Source of the DNA: CAZAYP01 sp964489425 [NCBI: uncultured Verrucomicrobiota bacterium]
GTDB taxonomy: Bacteria > Verrucomicrobiota > Kiritimatiellia > RZYC01
DNA: 57,065 bases
NCBI GenBank assembly: GCA_964489425.1
Contig: CAZAYP010000037.1
Span: forward strand, 1-57,065
Reading direction: 5' to 3'
The translations under genes and the position numbers were made by a program. This document shows positions 1-8,139 of this stretch, piece by piece. The notes beneath the pieces were generated by a model that saw only the letters and a program-made list of their open reading frames with translations, was not told the DNA's origin and searched no databases. Position 1 is the stretch's first letter. Each line of letters opens with the position of its first letter.

Positions 1-2
1 GC

Positions 3-368
3 AGCCGGCCGGTATTGGTCAGTGCGCCTGGCTACAAGGCACAGACGGTCACGGCAGATATGTCGGGCGGCCACACCAACCGAACTATTGTCCTGGTTCC
101 GCTGAAAAATGGCAATCTGACCGTGGTGTTGCCTGCGGACGCGATTGAGGCCGGGGTGCAATGGCGAGTGCAAGGCGAAACGGCTTGGAGAGCGAGCGGT
201 GAAACCGTTTCGTTGGTAGAAGGCAACCGCGTAGTTGAATTCAGCGCGTCGGGCAGTTGGCCGGCCGGCGAGCGAACCGTTACGGTGCTGCCAGACCAAA
301 CGGTAACCTATACCTACCAGCGTATTGGCGGCATGGCTCCTCTGATGTTGCTGCTGTTGGATGAGTAA
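3..368 (+). CDS. C-terminal end of a PEGA/carboxypeptidase-regulatory-like surface protein (5' truncated)
   Basis: The frame is open from the first bases of the window to a TAA at 366-368, so only the last ~121 residues are visible. The first part reads like the end of a PEGA or carboxypeptidase-regulatory repeat (VSAPGYKAQTVTADMSGG, then a run ending IVLVPLK). A second short beta-rich repeat follows (LTVVLPADAIEAGVQWRVQG ... AGERTVTVLPDQTVTYTY). Such repeats are common in exported or surface proteins of PVC bacteria. It ends in a hydrophobic stretch (MAPLMLLLLDE). The upstream part that would carry the signal peptide and any enzymatic domain is outside the window, so its role cannot be stated. 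Confidence 0.6.
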   Translation, partial: SRPVLVSAPGYKAQTVTADMSGGHTNRTIVLVPLKNGNLTVVLPADAIEAGVQWRVQGETAWRASGETVSLVEGNRVVEFSASGSWPAGERTVTVLPDQTVTYTYQRIGGMAPLMLLLLDE

Positions 369-489
369 TTATGGGAACTTGGGCTGTTCGCCGGGATATT
401 TTGAATCCAATATTCTTTGTGGTGCTTTGGACCCAAGACTTATAGCCGTCAAGCCATCTAGTAGTGAAATCACGACTAAGGGGGGGGAA

Positions 490-1068
490 GTGGCAATAAT
501 AGAGGAATACGATGGCCAAACATTTGTGGCCTTCACCGATATCGTCGGCTTCAAGTCAATGATGTCTGATGAGGCGCGACTAATGAGAGCGATGGATTCG
601 CTCTATTCGTCTGGATATAGCAACCTTGCCGACAACAATCGACATCCAATTGTTGAAGGAATATTCATCTCTGATTGTGGGATTCTCTTTGCAAGAAGAA
701 GGCAAGAGACCGAGCTGGATGCGCTTGGCTCCCTGCTGGATGTTCTGAGTTCATTACATAGAGACGTCTTCGAATCAGCTTTCTCGCTAACCACATCAAT
801 CGCGTACGGGAAGTTCCGTTATCGCGGGAAGATTGAATTTGATGGCATAGAGAAAAACGCTCTTCATGGAGAAGCCTATCTGATCGCATGCATAGATAAT
901 GAAAATGACGATCGACGGCTGCGGCTTTATCCTAACGAATGCCGAATATGCAAACGAAACTTACCCGAACCGGTAACGGCTGCCGAGATACAAACACTTG
1001 ATATTGCTCGGGGCCGTATCCGTGAAGAAGAAAGACACTTCTACTTTGAGTGGATGAAGAGACGGTGA
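490..1068 (+). CDS. Class III nucleotide-cyclase-fold hypothetical protein
   Basis: I start this 192-residue protein at GTG 490, because a purine-rich G-run ribosome site lies just upstream and the recognisable fold begins there. An in-frame ATG at 361, overlapping the preceding stop, would add 43 residues of low-complexity sequence. The core resembles a cyclase homology domain: FVAFTDIVGFKSMM corresponds to the first metal-binding strand, ISDCGILFAR to the second acidic region, and HGEAYLIACID to the closing (G-A-...-A) helix of class III adenylate/guanylate cyclases. Established knowledge is that many uncharacterised bacterial proteins share this FTDIVGF motif without proven cyclase activity. 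Base composition is clearly more AT-rich than the surrounding genes, which suggests recent acquisition. Function is not known. Confidence 0.55.
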   Translation: MAIIEEYDGQTFVAFTDIVGFKSMMSDEARLMRAMDSLYSSGYSNLADNNRHPIVEGIFISDCGILFARRRQETELDALGSLLDVLSSLHRDVFESAFSLTTSIAYGKFRYRGKIEFDGIEKNALHGEAYLIACIDNENDDRRLRLYPNECRICKRNLPEPVTAAEIQTLDIARGRIREEERHFYFEWMKRR

Positions 1069-2250
1069 GGGCCATCCGAACACAAACTCACCCTTATCCC
1101 CGAACTTGCCCACAGATGGTTCGCCAACGATAAGGCGATCATGATAGCGTCAGCTGACTCTGAACACCGAGCCTTGGCGTTTTTCTGGTTTTGAGATGAT
1201 CGGCCCCCCCCCCCCCGTCGCCCCATACTCCCACCGCCCGTGGTTGGCCAGCGCCAGGGCGACCACGCAGTCGTTGTGGAACCCGGCCGGGGCGTGAAGA
1301 GCAAGGATAAGGGCTGAAGGATAAAGTTGCAAAAGGAGCATCAGCCGATGTTCCATTTTGGATCTCCCCTTCGTGGCCTTCGTGCGCTTCGTGGTTGATC
1401 CAATTCTGATGTTGCTGGCGGCCTCGTCCACCACGATATGAAGAAAAGGATCAATTATGAAGGATGAAGGATAAGCCAGGCAGAGTCGTCGTTCCGCCAG
1501 ATCTCGGCATGGATCAGCAGATGCTCGCGCATCCTGATGACCGCCCGGACGACAAATACGATTATCTGTACTGCTTGCGGACGGTTCAGCACCGTTGCGG
1601 TCATGATCGCGCCGTGCGCGGTGAAGTCGAACGGCAAATATTTTATGTTTTGGCCGCGCTTCAAGGGCACATTTTGTGACCTTGAACGCCAGCAGGAATC
1701 GGGACCGGAATATTTTCCCGCAGCCGCAGGGCAGGATCTGGATCTCTGCGGCTCAGCGACCCTGCGGGAGAATCTGGCTCTGGAAATGAATGCTCGAAAA
1801 CACCAGACGGCTCGCGGGGACCGTTCGCCCTACCCGGCCGCAGATCTGTCGGTAGAGAGATGTGTCTCACCGAGCCGCTCAAGGCGGCCAGCCAGCCATG
1901 CTTATTGTCAATGAATAGGCGCATGGTGCTCTGGCTGTAGCCGCCCTGCTGTGCCAGGGCGTTCTGGCTGCCAGACACGTCGGCACAGCGACGTGGCTAC
2001 AACTACGGATGACGGGGACCGGGTGCCACGCTATGGTTGCGTCGCCGGCGCCGGTGGCGTCCAGTACCAGCCGACCGGAAGAAAAGGATAAATCCTGAAG
2101 GATGATGGATGAAGTTGCAGAAGGAGAATCAGCCGCTGTTCCATTTCGGTGTCATTAAGTATGTGGCAATGCGCGGGTGGTAAAATATTCGGTAAAACGC
2201 TTGAAATACCGCGGGCGGAACATTATATTGCCGGCCAATCCCATGCGGGC
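1069..2250. other. Decayed intergenic region with C13 homopolymer and dispersed repeats
   Basis: No convincing intact gene is present. It holds a run of 13 C at 1204-1216. There are two related segments (about 1300-1360 and 2090-2150) that share AAGGATAA, TGAAG(G)AT, GTTGCAnAAGGAGnATCAGCC and TGTTCCATTT. A GGAAGAAAAGGAT-type repeat occurs near 1440 and 2080. On the minus strand near 1250-1300 a short frame reads FHNDCVVALALANHGRWEYG, which resembles the C-terminal nuclease motif of phage terminase large subunits. It is too short and interrupted to call a gene. The mix suggests relics of phage or mobile DNA. Confidence 0.4.
2191..2210. promoter_or_regulatory. Candidate LacI-family operator upstream of the regulator gene
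   Basis: The 20-mer GGTAAAACGCTTGAAATACC has matching ends (GGTA/TACC) around an AAACG-CTT core like LacI/GalR-type operators. It is preceded by a partial GGTAAAA repeat at 2179-2185. It lies 41-60 bp upstream of the chosen LacI start and would fit autoregulation. The inner positions are not perfectly symmetric, so this is a suggestion only. Confidence 0.3.
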
Positions 2251-3312
2251 ATGAAGAAAGCGGTGGATATGACTAGGAAAGGCGCCAGCAAGCGAATCAC
2301 CATCAAGGATATCGCGAGCGAGGCCGGCGTGTCGCTGAGCACGGTGTCGTTGATCCTCAACGACCATCCGCGGATCAGCGAGGCCACGCGCTCGAAGGTG
2401 ATGGAGATCATCAACAAGTACGGCTACCGGCCCAACATGAGCGCGCGTGGCCTTGCATCGCGGTCCAGTCGCCTGATCAGCGTGGTGGTGCCGGCGTTGA
2501 ACCACGTGTTCGCCGACGTGTATTTCGGCCAGATCGTGTCCGGCATCTACGAGCGGGCGATTAGCCGCGGGTACAAGGTGCTGCTGGACCTGGCCAACGA
2601 TACCTTTGTCTCCCAGAAAGAGCACTTGAACCTGCTGCTGTCGCGCCGCGTGGACGCCATGCTCTACATCGGCTCCGCAATCCAGGACAAGTTTCCCCTG
2701 GACTTCAGCAGCCAGCCGTACCCGTTCCTCCTGGTCAACCATTACATCCCCGGCGCCAACCTGAATTACGTGGCCTTGGACTACGACGACTCCGCCACCC
2801 AGGCCGCCCATTACCTGGCCGATCTTGGCCACCGGGTAATCGGGCTGATTGCCGGCACCAACACCTACACCGGCCTGGATTTTCGCGATGGGTTCATCAA
2901 GCAGTGCCTGGCGCGCGGCCTGGGCAAGGACGACGTCATCTGGGTGGATGGCGGCCCCGAGTGGAGCCTCGAGGGCGGCTTTGAGGCGGCCCGCGCGCTG
3001 CTCAAGCAGCGGCCGGACATCACGGCCATCATGGGCGCCAACGACCGCCTGGCCATGGGCGCGCTGCGCTACGTCCAGACCGCCGGCCGGAACGTGCCCC
3101 GGGACGTCTCCGTCATGGGGGTGGATGACATTCCCGGATCGGCGTTCACCACGCCCAGCCTGTCCACGATCCGCCACAACCTGGCGCAGCTTGGCGAGGT
3201 GGCGGTCGACCGGGCGCTGGGCATCTTCCGCAAGGAAATTTCAAGCTGCTTCCAGAAGCTGCCCGTGACCCTGGTGCGCCGCGAGTCCACGCTGCATCCG
3301 CCGGGCAAGTAA
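2251..3312 (+). CDS. LacI/GalR-family transcriptional regulator
   Basis: A 353-residue DNA-binding regulator of normal LacI length. Near the N-terminus a helix-turn-helix reads ITIKDIASEAGVSLSTVSLI, followed by the hinge helix (RPNMSARGLASRSS). The rest is a periplasmic-binding-protein-like sensor domain (VISVV..LNHVFADVYFG, MGANDRLAMGALR, VSVMGVDDIPGSAFTTPSL). I start at ATG 2251; ATG 2269 is also possible. The longer frame back to 2149 would overlap the candidate operator and adds sequence unlike the family. It probably senses a sugar or other small ligand, but no transport or catabolic genes sit beside it, so the regulon cannot be inferred. It converges on nadB with only 27 bp between the stops. 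Confidence 0.9.
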   Translation: MKKAVDMTRKGASKRITIKDIASEAGVSLSTVSLILNDHPRISEATRSKVMEIINKYGYRPNMSARGLASRSSRLISVVVPALNHVFADVYFGQIVSGIYERAISRGYKVLLDLANDTFVSQKEHLNLLLSRRVDAMLYIGSAIQDKFPLDFSSQPYPFLLVNHYIPGANLNYVALDYDDSATQAAHYLADLGHRVIGLIAGTNTYTGLDFRDGFIKQCLARGLGKDDVIWVDGGPEWSLEGGFEAARALLKQRPDITAIMGANDRLAMGALRYVQTAGRNVPRDVSVMGVDDIPGSAFTTPSLSTIRHNLAQLGEVAVDRALGIFRKEISSCFQKLPVTLVRRESTLHPPGK

Positions 3313-3339
3313 CCGCCCGCGCCGCGGCGATCCTCTGGG

Positions 3340-4965
3340 TTACGCCGCCGGCATGGGGTCGCCGGGCGGGTCTTGGATCACCGTGTCCTGCACCGGGTGG
3401 GCGGCGTCCAGGCCGGGGTAATCCAGGGTGTAGTGCAGGCCGCGGCTTTCGTGGCGCGCCTGGGCCGAGCGGATGATGAGTTCCGCCACCACCGCGATGT
3501 TGCGCAGTTCCAGCACGTCCGGGGTGACGAGGTAGGCCAGGTAATACTGGCGGATTTCGCGGCGCATATTCTTGATCCGGCGCGCGGCGCGTTCGAGGCG
3601 CTTGTCCGTGCGCACGATCCCCACGTAGTCCCACATGCAGGTGCGGACCTCGTTCCAGTTATGTTCCACCACCACGGCTTCGTCGCTGGGCACGGCGTCG
3701 CCGTACTGCCAGTCGGGGATGGCCATGCCGCGGATCGCGGCGCCGGCGCGCGGCGCCTGGCGGATCGCCTCGGCCGCGTTGTACGCGCAGACCAGGTTTT
3801 CCAGGAGCGAGTTGCTGGCCAGGCGGTTGGCGCCGTGCAGGCCGGTGTTGGCCACCTCGCCGATGGCGTACAGGTGGGGCAGGGCGGTGACCCCGCGCTC
3901 GTCGGCGGCCACCCCGCCGCAGGCGTAGTGCGCCGCCGGCACCACGGGCACCGGCGCGGCGGCCATGTCGTAGCCGTACTTGCGGCAGGCCCGGTAAATG
4001 TTGGGAAACCGCCGCCGCAGGAACTCCTTGTCGCGCCGGGTGCAGTCCAGGTACACGCAGGGGGCGCCCGACTGCTTCATCTCGTAGTCAATCGCGCGCG
4101 CCACGATGTCGCGCGGCGCCAGCGACCCGCGCGGATCGTATTTCTCCATGAACGACTGCCCGGCCGCGTCCACCAGCACCGCGCCTTCGCCGCGCACCGC
4201 CTCGCTGATCAGGAACGACTTGGCCTCCGGATGGTACAGGCAGGTGGGATGAAACTGGATCATTTCCATGTTGCGGATCGGCAGGCCCGCGCGCCACGCC
4301 ATGGCCACGCCGTCGCCCGTGGCCACGTCCGGGTTGCTCGTGTAGAGGTACACCTTGCCCGCGCCGCCCGTGGCCAGGATGGTGTGGCCGGCGCGGATGG
4401 CCAGGATTTCGCCCGTGGCCCGCTCCTGGAAGTACGCGCCAATGCAGCGGTTCGGCCCCGGGTACTTCAGCCACCCCGTGGGCACCAGGTCAATGGCCAT
4501 CAGGTTCTGCCAGAGCTTCACGTTCGGCAGCGCGCCCACCCGGTCGATCATCACTTTCATGACCTCGTGGCCGGTGATGTCCCCGGCGTGGAACACGCGC
4601 CGGTGCGAGTGGCCGCCTTCCTGGCCCAGGTCGTACGCGCCGGCCGGCTTGGCCCGCCGGCTGAACGCCACGCCGATGGATTCCAGCTCCATCACCCGCG
4701 CGCACCCGGCCTGCAGGATCGCGCGCACCGCGGGCTCGTGGCACAGGCCCGCGCCCGTGCCCAGCGTGTCCTGCACGTGCGCCTCCACGCTGTCGTCGGA
4801 ATCGTACGCGCAGGCAATGCCGCCCTGGGCGTAGTCGCTGTTGCTGTCAAACAGGCCGCGCTTGGAGGTGACAATAACCTGGCCATGATCGCGCAGGTGC
4901 CAGGCGGCCATCAGCCCGCTCAGCCCGCACCCAATGATCAACACGTCACAGTCAATGGTTCGCAT
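3340..4965 (-). CDS. nadB: L-aspartate oxidase (quinolinate synthesis)
   Basis: A 541-residue flavoenzyme that oxidises L-aspartate to iminoaspartate, the first step of de novo NAD synthesis. The N-terminus carries the FAD-binding dinucleotide motif (DVLIIGCGLSGLMAAWHL). The NadB/SdhA-family signatures follow: GGHSHRRVFHAGDITG, GAVLVDAAGQSFMEKYDPRG, and the substrate-site motif GLHGANRLASNSLLE, then the helical C-terminal domain. The start at 4965 gives MRTIDCDVL, matching family length; upstream in-frame codons extend into GC-rich non-conserved sequence. The enzyme is cytosolic and can use fumarate as acceptor, which suits an anaerobe. No nadA or nadC is adjacent. Confidence 0.93.
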   Translation of the reverse strand: MRTIDCDVLIIGCGLSGLMAAWHLRDHGQVIVTSKRGLFDSNSDYAQGGIACAYDSDDSVEAHVQDTLGTGAGLCHEPAVRAILQAGCARVMELESIGVAFSRRAKPAGAYDLGQEGGHSHRRVFHAGDITGHEVMKVMIDRVGALPNVKLWQNLMAIDLVPTGWLKYPGPNRCIGAYFQERATGEILAIRAGHTILATGGAGKVYLYTSNPDVATGDGVAMAWRAGLPIRNMEMIQFHPTCLYHPEAKSFLISEAVRGEGAVLVDAAGQSFMEKYDPRGSLAPRDIVARAIDYEMKQSGAPCVYLDCTRRDKEFLRRRFPNIYRACRKYGYDMAAAPVPVVPAAHYACGGVAADERGVTALPHLYAIGEVANTGLHGANRLASNSLLENLVCAYNAAEAIRQAPRAGAAIRGMAIPDWQYGDAVPSDEAVVVEHNWNEVRTCMWDYVGIVRTDKRLERAARRIKNMRREIRQYYLAYLVTPDVLELRNIAVVAELIIRSAQARHESRGLHYTLDYPGLDAAHPVQDTVIQDPPGDPMPAA

Positions 4966-5163
4966 GATTTGCCCCGGCTTTAGGGTTTCGCGCCATCGTA
5001 CCCCAGGTCCGGCCCGGAACCCAGCGCAGAAAATGACTAATTCGGCCGCCCATCCGGCCGTCCGCGGGCTACCAAAGATTGCGGCGGGTCGGCCGTCGCG
5101 CCACAATATATGAGCCCTTATGCAGCGCGCGCGCAAAAAAGGCCTGTGGCCGGGCCGCGACTA

Positions 5164-5192
5164 TTGACAGGGCTGCCGGATGCCGTGCTAGC
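5164..5192 (+). promoter_or_regulatory. Candidate sigma-70-type promoter
   Basis: TTGACA at 5164-5169 is followed after 17 bp by GCTAGC (5187-5192, within TGCTAGCGT), about 57 bp before the start of the plus-strand gene at 5249. The -35 is a perfect match; the -10 is weak. It lies in the 283-bp divergent region between nadB and that gene, where no other gene is seen. Confidence 0.45.
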
Positions 5193-5248
5193 GTCGCGTC
5201 AATCAACTCACGCCGTGACATGGCCCGCGGTATGTCCGGCTTTTAAAC

Positions 5249-6679
5249 ATGCATGTCATTCTGGTACAGCCGCCGGATGCGCCGGCGCCCATTCCGGAGT
5301 CGGCCGGGCCGTGGACCCAGGCCCGGTCCCTCGTTCCCCCGTGGGATCTGCTCTGCCTGCGGACGTACCTCCACCGCCACAGCCGCCACCTCTGCAAGGT
5401 GGTGGATGCCCGCCTGTTTGGCCGCGTGGAACAGGATCTGGTGGCGGCCATTCAGAGCGTGCCGGCGCCGCGCCTGCTGGTGGTGCACGCGGCCCCCGCC
5501 GGGATCGGCGAGGCGACGGGCATCGTCGTCATGGCCAAAAGCTATTTTCCGGATCTGCGCGCCGCCATGATCGGTCCGTTTCCCTCCCAGTTCCCCGGCC
5601 AGGTGGCCGCCATGCCGCAGGTGGATTTCGGCCTCGCCGGCGATCCCGAACCCATCCTGCGCCAGTTGCTCGACAACATCGATCTGCCCCCGCGCCTCGC
5701 GCATATCGCCGGGTTGGTGACCCGCGCCACGGTCGCGCCTGAATCCGCCTGGCTGCCGCAGTTGAACAGCCTGGTCCTGCCCGAGTGGGAAGATTTTTTC
5801 TGGCCGCCCTACCAGGCCGCCACGCCGGGCCATGCCCGCCGCGTCAGCGCCCGCCTGTCCCGCGGCCACACCCATCGGCCCGCGGATCGCGCCGCGGGCC
5901 GTTGCCGCGAACCCCTGCGGCTGTGGCCGGACGACAAGCTGGCCGCCGCCTTTGACAGCCTGTCCCACCGCAACATCGCCGAAATCCTGCTCGCGGATCC
6001 GCCCGGGCTCTGGACCGATCAGCGCCTTCGCTCGTGGTGTGCCGCGCTGCGTCGGCGGATGAACATCCAGCCCTGGGCGTTCCGCCTGCTGCCGCAGGAC
6101 ATCCCGGCCGACCTGGCCGCGGACCTCGCCGCCAGCGTGTGCCGGCGGGTGGAGTTTCTTGTCCCAGCCTGGACGGCCGAGGACCTTGCCGGCTATGATT
6201 GCACCCTGGATCCCCCCAGGTTCAAGCGCACCCTCGAAACCCTGAAAGCCTGCGCCATCCAGCCGGACCTGGTGTTCTGGATCGGCGGGCCAGGGGCGCG
6301 CAGCCATGACCATCTGGCCATGAGCCGGTTGGTCCGGGGGTTGGGCCACTACCACTTCGTGATGGCGCCGTTTCCTTTTGAAATCGACTCGCCGCTGTAC
6401 GAGGAAATCTCTCGCACGGCCGCGCTGCCGCACCTGGACGACTGGTTGCGCTGGTCCCGCGCGCCCTGGGTGCTGGAACGGCCGGTGCCCTTGTGGCATG
6501 GCGCCGCGGGCGTGGGCCAGTACCAGGAAACCATCCGGCGCCTGCAGCGTGCCCTGGCGTTGCACCCCGGGCGTTTGATCGCCGCGGGCCGGGGCCTCTG
6601 CCGGGCGGCGGCCCGCTGGTACGCCGGGTCCCCTCGCCCCTCCGCTTTCGCCGCCCCGCCGCCCTACCCGGGAACCTGA
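5249..6679 (+). CDS. B12-binding/radical-SAM-family homologue lacking the FeS-cluster cysteines
   Basis: A 476-residue protein whose layout follows B12-binding-domain radical SAM proteins. It starts MHVILVQPPDAP and has a cobalamin-binding-like Rossmann part over roughly residues 1-140. Then comes the segment where the radical SAM core should begin. There the expected SRGCPxxCxxC is replaced by SRGHTHRPADRAAGRC, so the CxxxCxxC triad that holds the [4Fe-4S] cluster is missing. The downstream pattern (ILLADPPGLWTDQRLRSWCAALRRR, then MAPFPFEIDSPLYEE) is still family-like. The frame is intact over 1.4 kb, so this looks like a maintained pseudoenzyme, not a dead gene. The ATG 5249 start sits immediately before the conserved QPP motif. 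Confidence 0.6.
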   Translation: MHVILVQPPDAPAPIPESAGPWTQARSLVPPWDLLCLRTYLHRHSRHLCKVVDARLFGRVEQDLVAAIQSVPAPRLLVVHAAPAGIGEATGIVVMAKSYFPDLRAAMIGPFPSQFPGQVAAMPQVDFGLAGDPEPILRQLLDNIDLPPRLAHIAGLVTRATVAPESAWLPQLNSLVLPEWEDFFWPPYQAATPGHARRVSARLSRGHTHRPADRAAGRCREPLRLWPDDKLAAAFDSLSHRNIAEILLADPPGLWTDQRLRSWCAALRRRMNIQPWAFRLLPQDIPADLAADLAASVCRRVEFLVPAWTAEDLAGYDCTLDPPRFKRTLETLKACAIQPDLVFWIGGPGARSHDHLAMSRLVRGLGHYHFVMAPFPFEIDSPLYEEISRTAALPHLDDWLRWSRAPWVLERPVPLWHGAAGVGQYQETIRRLQRALALHPGRLIAAGRGLCRAAARWYAGSPRPSAFAAPPPYPGT

Positions 6680-6794
6680 CCGGCCATTGCCGGGCAGGAT
6701 CATTTCATATGGATTTGGGTATTTCGTCATTCGTCATTGCGAGTCGTCCGAATCGCCAGGATTCATGAAATGGCCCTGATTGCCGGGTTTGGGA

Positions 6795-6823
6795 TTGCCG
6801 CCCAGCCGCGGTTGCGCTATCGT
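6795..6823 (+). promoter_or_regulatory. Candidate promoter for the lipoprotein gene
   Basis: TTGCCG (6795-6800), 17-bp spacer, TATCGT (6818-6823), 23 bp before ATG 6847, with a GGAGG ribosome site at 6836-6840. The same TATCGT hexamer with 17-bp spacing recurs at 56596-56624. Confidence 0.45.
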
Positions 6824-6846
6824 CAGATTCAGCTTGGAGGTTCACT

Positions 6847-7551
6847 ATGAATGGGTCTTGGATACGAGGCGGATTGTTGGCCGTGGCCATGGCTGGCCTG
6901 GCGGGTTGCGCCACGCCCGGCACCCGCATCGAGCAGCACCAGGCGCTCTTCGATAGTTTCCCGCCCGCAGCCCAGGCCCAGGTGCGCCAGGGGCAGGTCG
7001 AGCCGGGCTTCACCATGCCCATGGTTTACCTGGCCCTGGGCAAGCCCAACCGGGAGTACGTCCGCCAGACCCTCAGCGGGCAAACCCGGGTCTGGTCGTA
7101 CACGGATTACTACACCAGCCCCGATAGCCAACTGGTGGAAGGCACCTTCCGCATCCGCGATTCGCTCAAGGGCAGCCACACGGTAACCGACAAGATCCGG
7201 GTCGATGTCGACCGTTACCATGAATATGAAAGAAAGCGCATCGAGTTCCGGGACGGCCAGGTCAGCGCCATTGAAACCGTGCTCAATCTGGAAGCCCGGG
7301 AGGTGGATGTGAACCTTGGGGCGCCCCGCCAGGAATCGCCCGCCGGCTCCAGCCCCGCGCCCGAACCGTGGGTAGATCCCAACCCCAAGCCCATGCCCAC
7401 CGCCGCGGCGCCCACGCCCACGGCAGTTGCGGTACAGCCCCAGCCCCAGGCTACGCCCACCGCCACGCCCACCCGGAAGGCCATCCCCATGCGCGTGGAT
7501 GCCAACCGGCTTATTGATTCGGATGATTACAACCAACCCGTGAGCAAGTGA
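6847..7551 (+). CDS. Lipoprotein with proline/threonine-rich tail
   Basis: A 234-residue predicted lipoprotein. Residues 1-21 form a type II signal peptide ending in the lipobox LAGC, with Cys21 as the lipidation site. The conserved part (about 35-160) resembles small outer-membrane lipoproteins that begin with a region like MVYLALGKPNREYVRQ followed by WSYTDYY. From about residue 165 the chain is Pro/Thr/Ala-rich low complexity (PTAAAPTPTAVAVQPQPQ), likely a flexible wall-spanning or periplasmic linker. A GGAGG ribosome site precedes ATG 6847. The stop lies 8 bp before the universal stress protein gene, so the two are probably co-transcribed. No specific function is recognisable. Confidence 0.8.
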   Translation: MNGSWIRGGLLAVAMAGLAGCATPGTRIEQHQALFDSFPPAAQAQVRQGQVEPGFTMPMVYLALGKPNREYVRQTLSGQTRVWSYTDYYTSPDSQLVEGTFRIRDSLKGSHTVTDKIRVDVDRYHEYERKRIEFRDGQVSAIETVLNLEAREVDVNLGAPRQESPAGSSPAPEPWVDPNPKPMPTAAAPTPTAVAVQPQPQATPTATPTRKAIPMRVDANRLIDSDDYNQPVSK

Positions 7552-7559
7552 GGCCCACC

Positions 7560-8021
7560 ATGCAAAACATCCTTGTACCTGTGGATTTTTCAACGGCCAC
7601 CGAACCGGTGGTGCGGTCCGCCATCGCCCTGGCCCGCGCTTTTGATGCGCGCCTGTGCCTGCTGCACGTGGCGGCACCGGACCCGGATTTCGTGGGCTAC
7701 CGCGCCGGGCCGGCCTCGGTCCGCCATTCCGTGGCCGCCCAGTTCCACGACGAGCACGTCAAGTTGCAGGAGCTCAAGGGCCGCTGGCCGGGCGCGCCGG
7801 ATCGGATTTCCACGCTGCTCATCCAGGGAGTGACCGCCGACAAGATCATCCAGGAGCAGGAACGGCTGCAGGCCGACTGCATTGTCCTGGGCTCCCATGG
7901 CCACGGCGCCCTGCACCACCTGCTGACCGGCAGTGTCGCGGCCGGCGTGCTGAAAAAGGCCGCTTGCCCGGTACTGATCGTGCCGGTGCGGCCGGCGGCA
8001 TCCACCCCGCCGGTGCTTTGA
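7560..8021 (+). CDS. Universal stress protein (UspA family)
   Basis: A 153-residue single-domain Usp protein. It starts MQNILVPVDFSTATEP, the usual first strand and loop. Near the end it has the ATP-binding signature GSHGHGALHHLLTGSVAAGV followed by CPVLIVP (G-x2-G-x9-G-S/T). ATG 7560 is chosen over an in-frame GTG at 7548 because the family begins exactly at this methionine. It is cytosolic and nucleotide-binding. It follows the lipoprotein gene closely; no specific partner can be named. Confidence 0.92.
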   Translation: MQNILVPVDFSTATEPVVRSAIALARAFDARLCLLHVAAPDPDFVGYRAGPASVRHSVAAQFHDEHVKLQELKGRWPGAPDRISTLLIQGVTADKIIQEQERLQADCIVLGSHGHGALHHLLTGSVAAGVLKKAACPVLIVPVRPAASTPPVL

Positions 8022-8139
8022 TTGCCAGCCGGCGGGCAACGCTCGTCCGGCGCGGTCTTAAACCGTGACGTTTCGCTTGCATGCGATATAGTAGATAGTG
8101 CGTATCGACGTGATTAATCATAGATAAGGACACAGCACC

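Noticed and set aside
3313-3339. Bidirectional terminator between lacI-type gene and nadB
   Set aside because: The 27-bp gap has GC-rich partial symmetry but no clear stem with a T-run on either strand.
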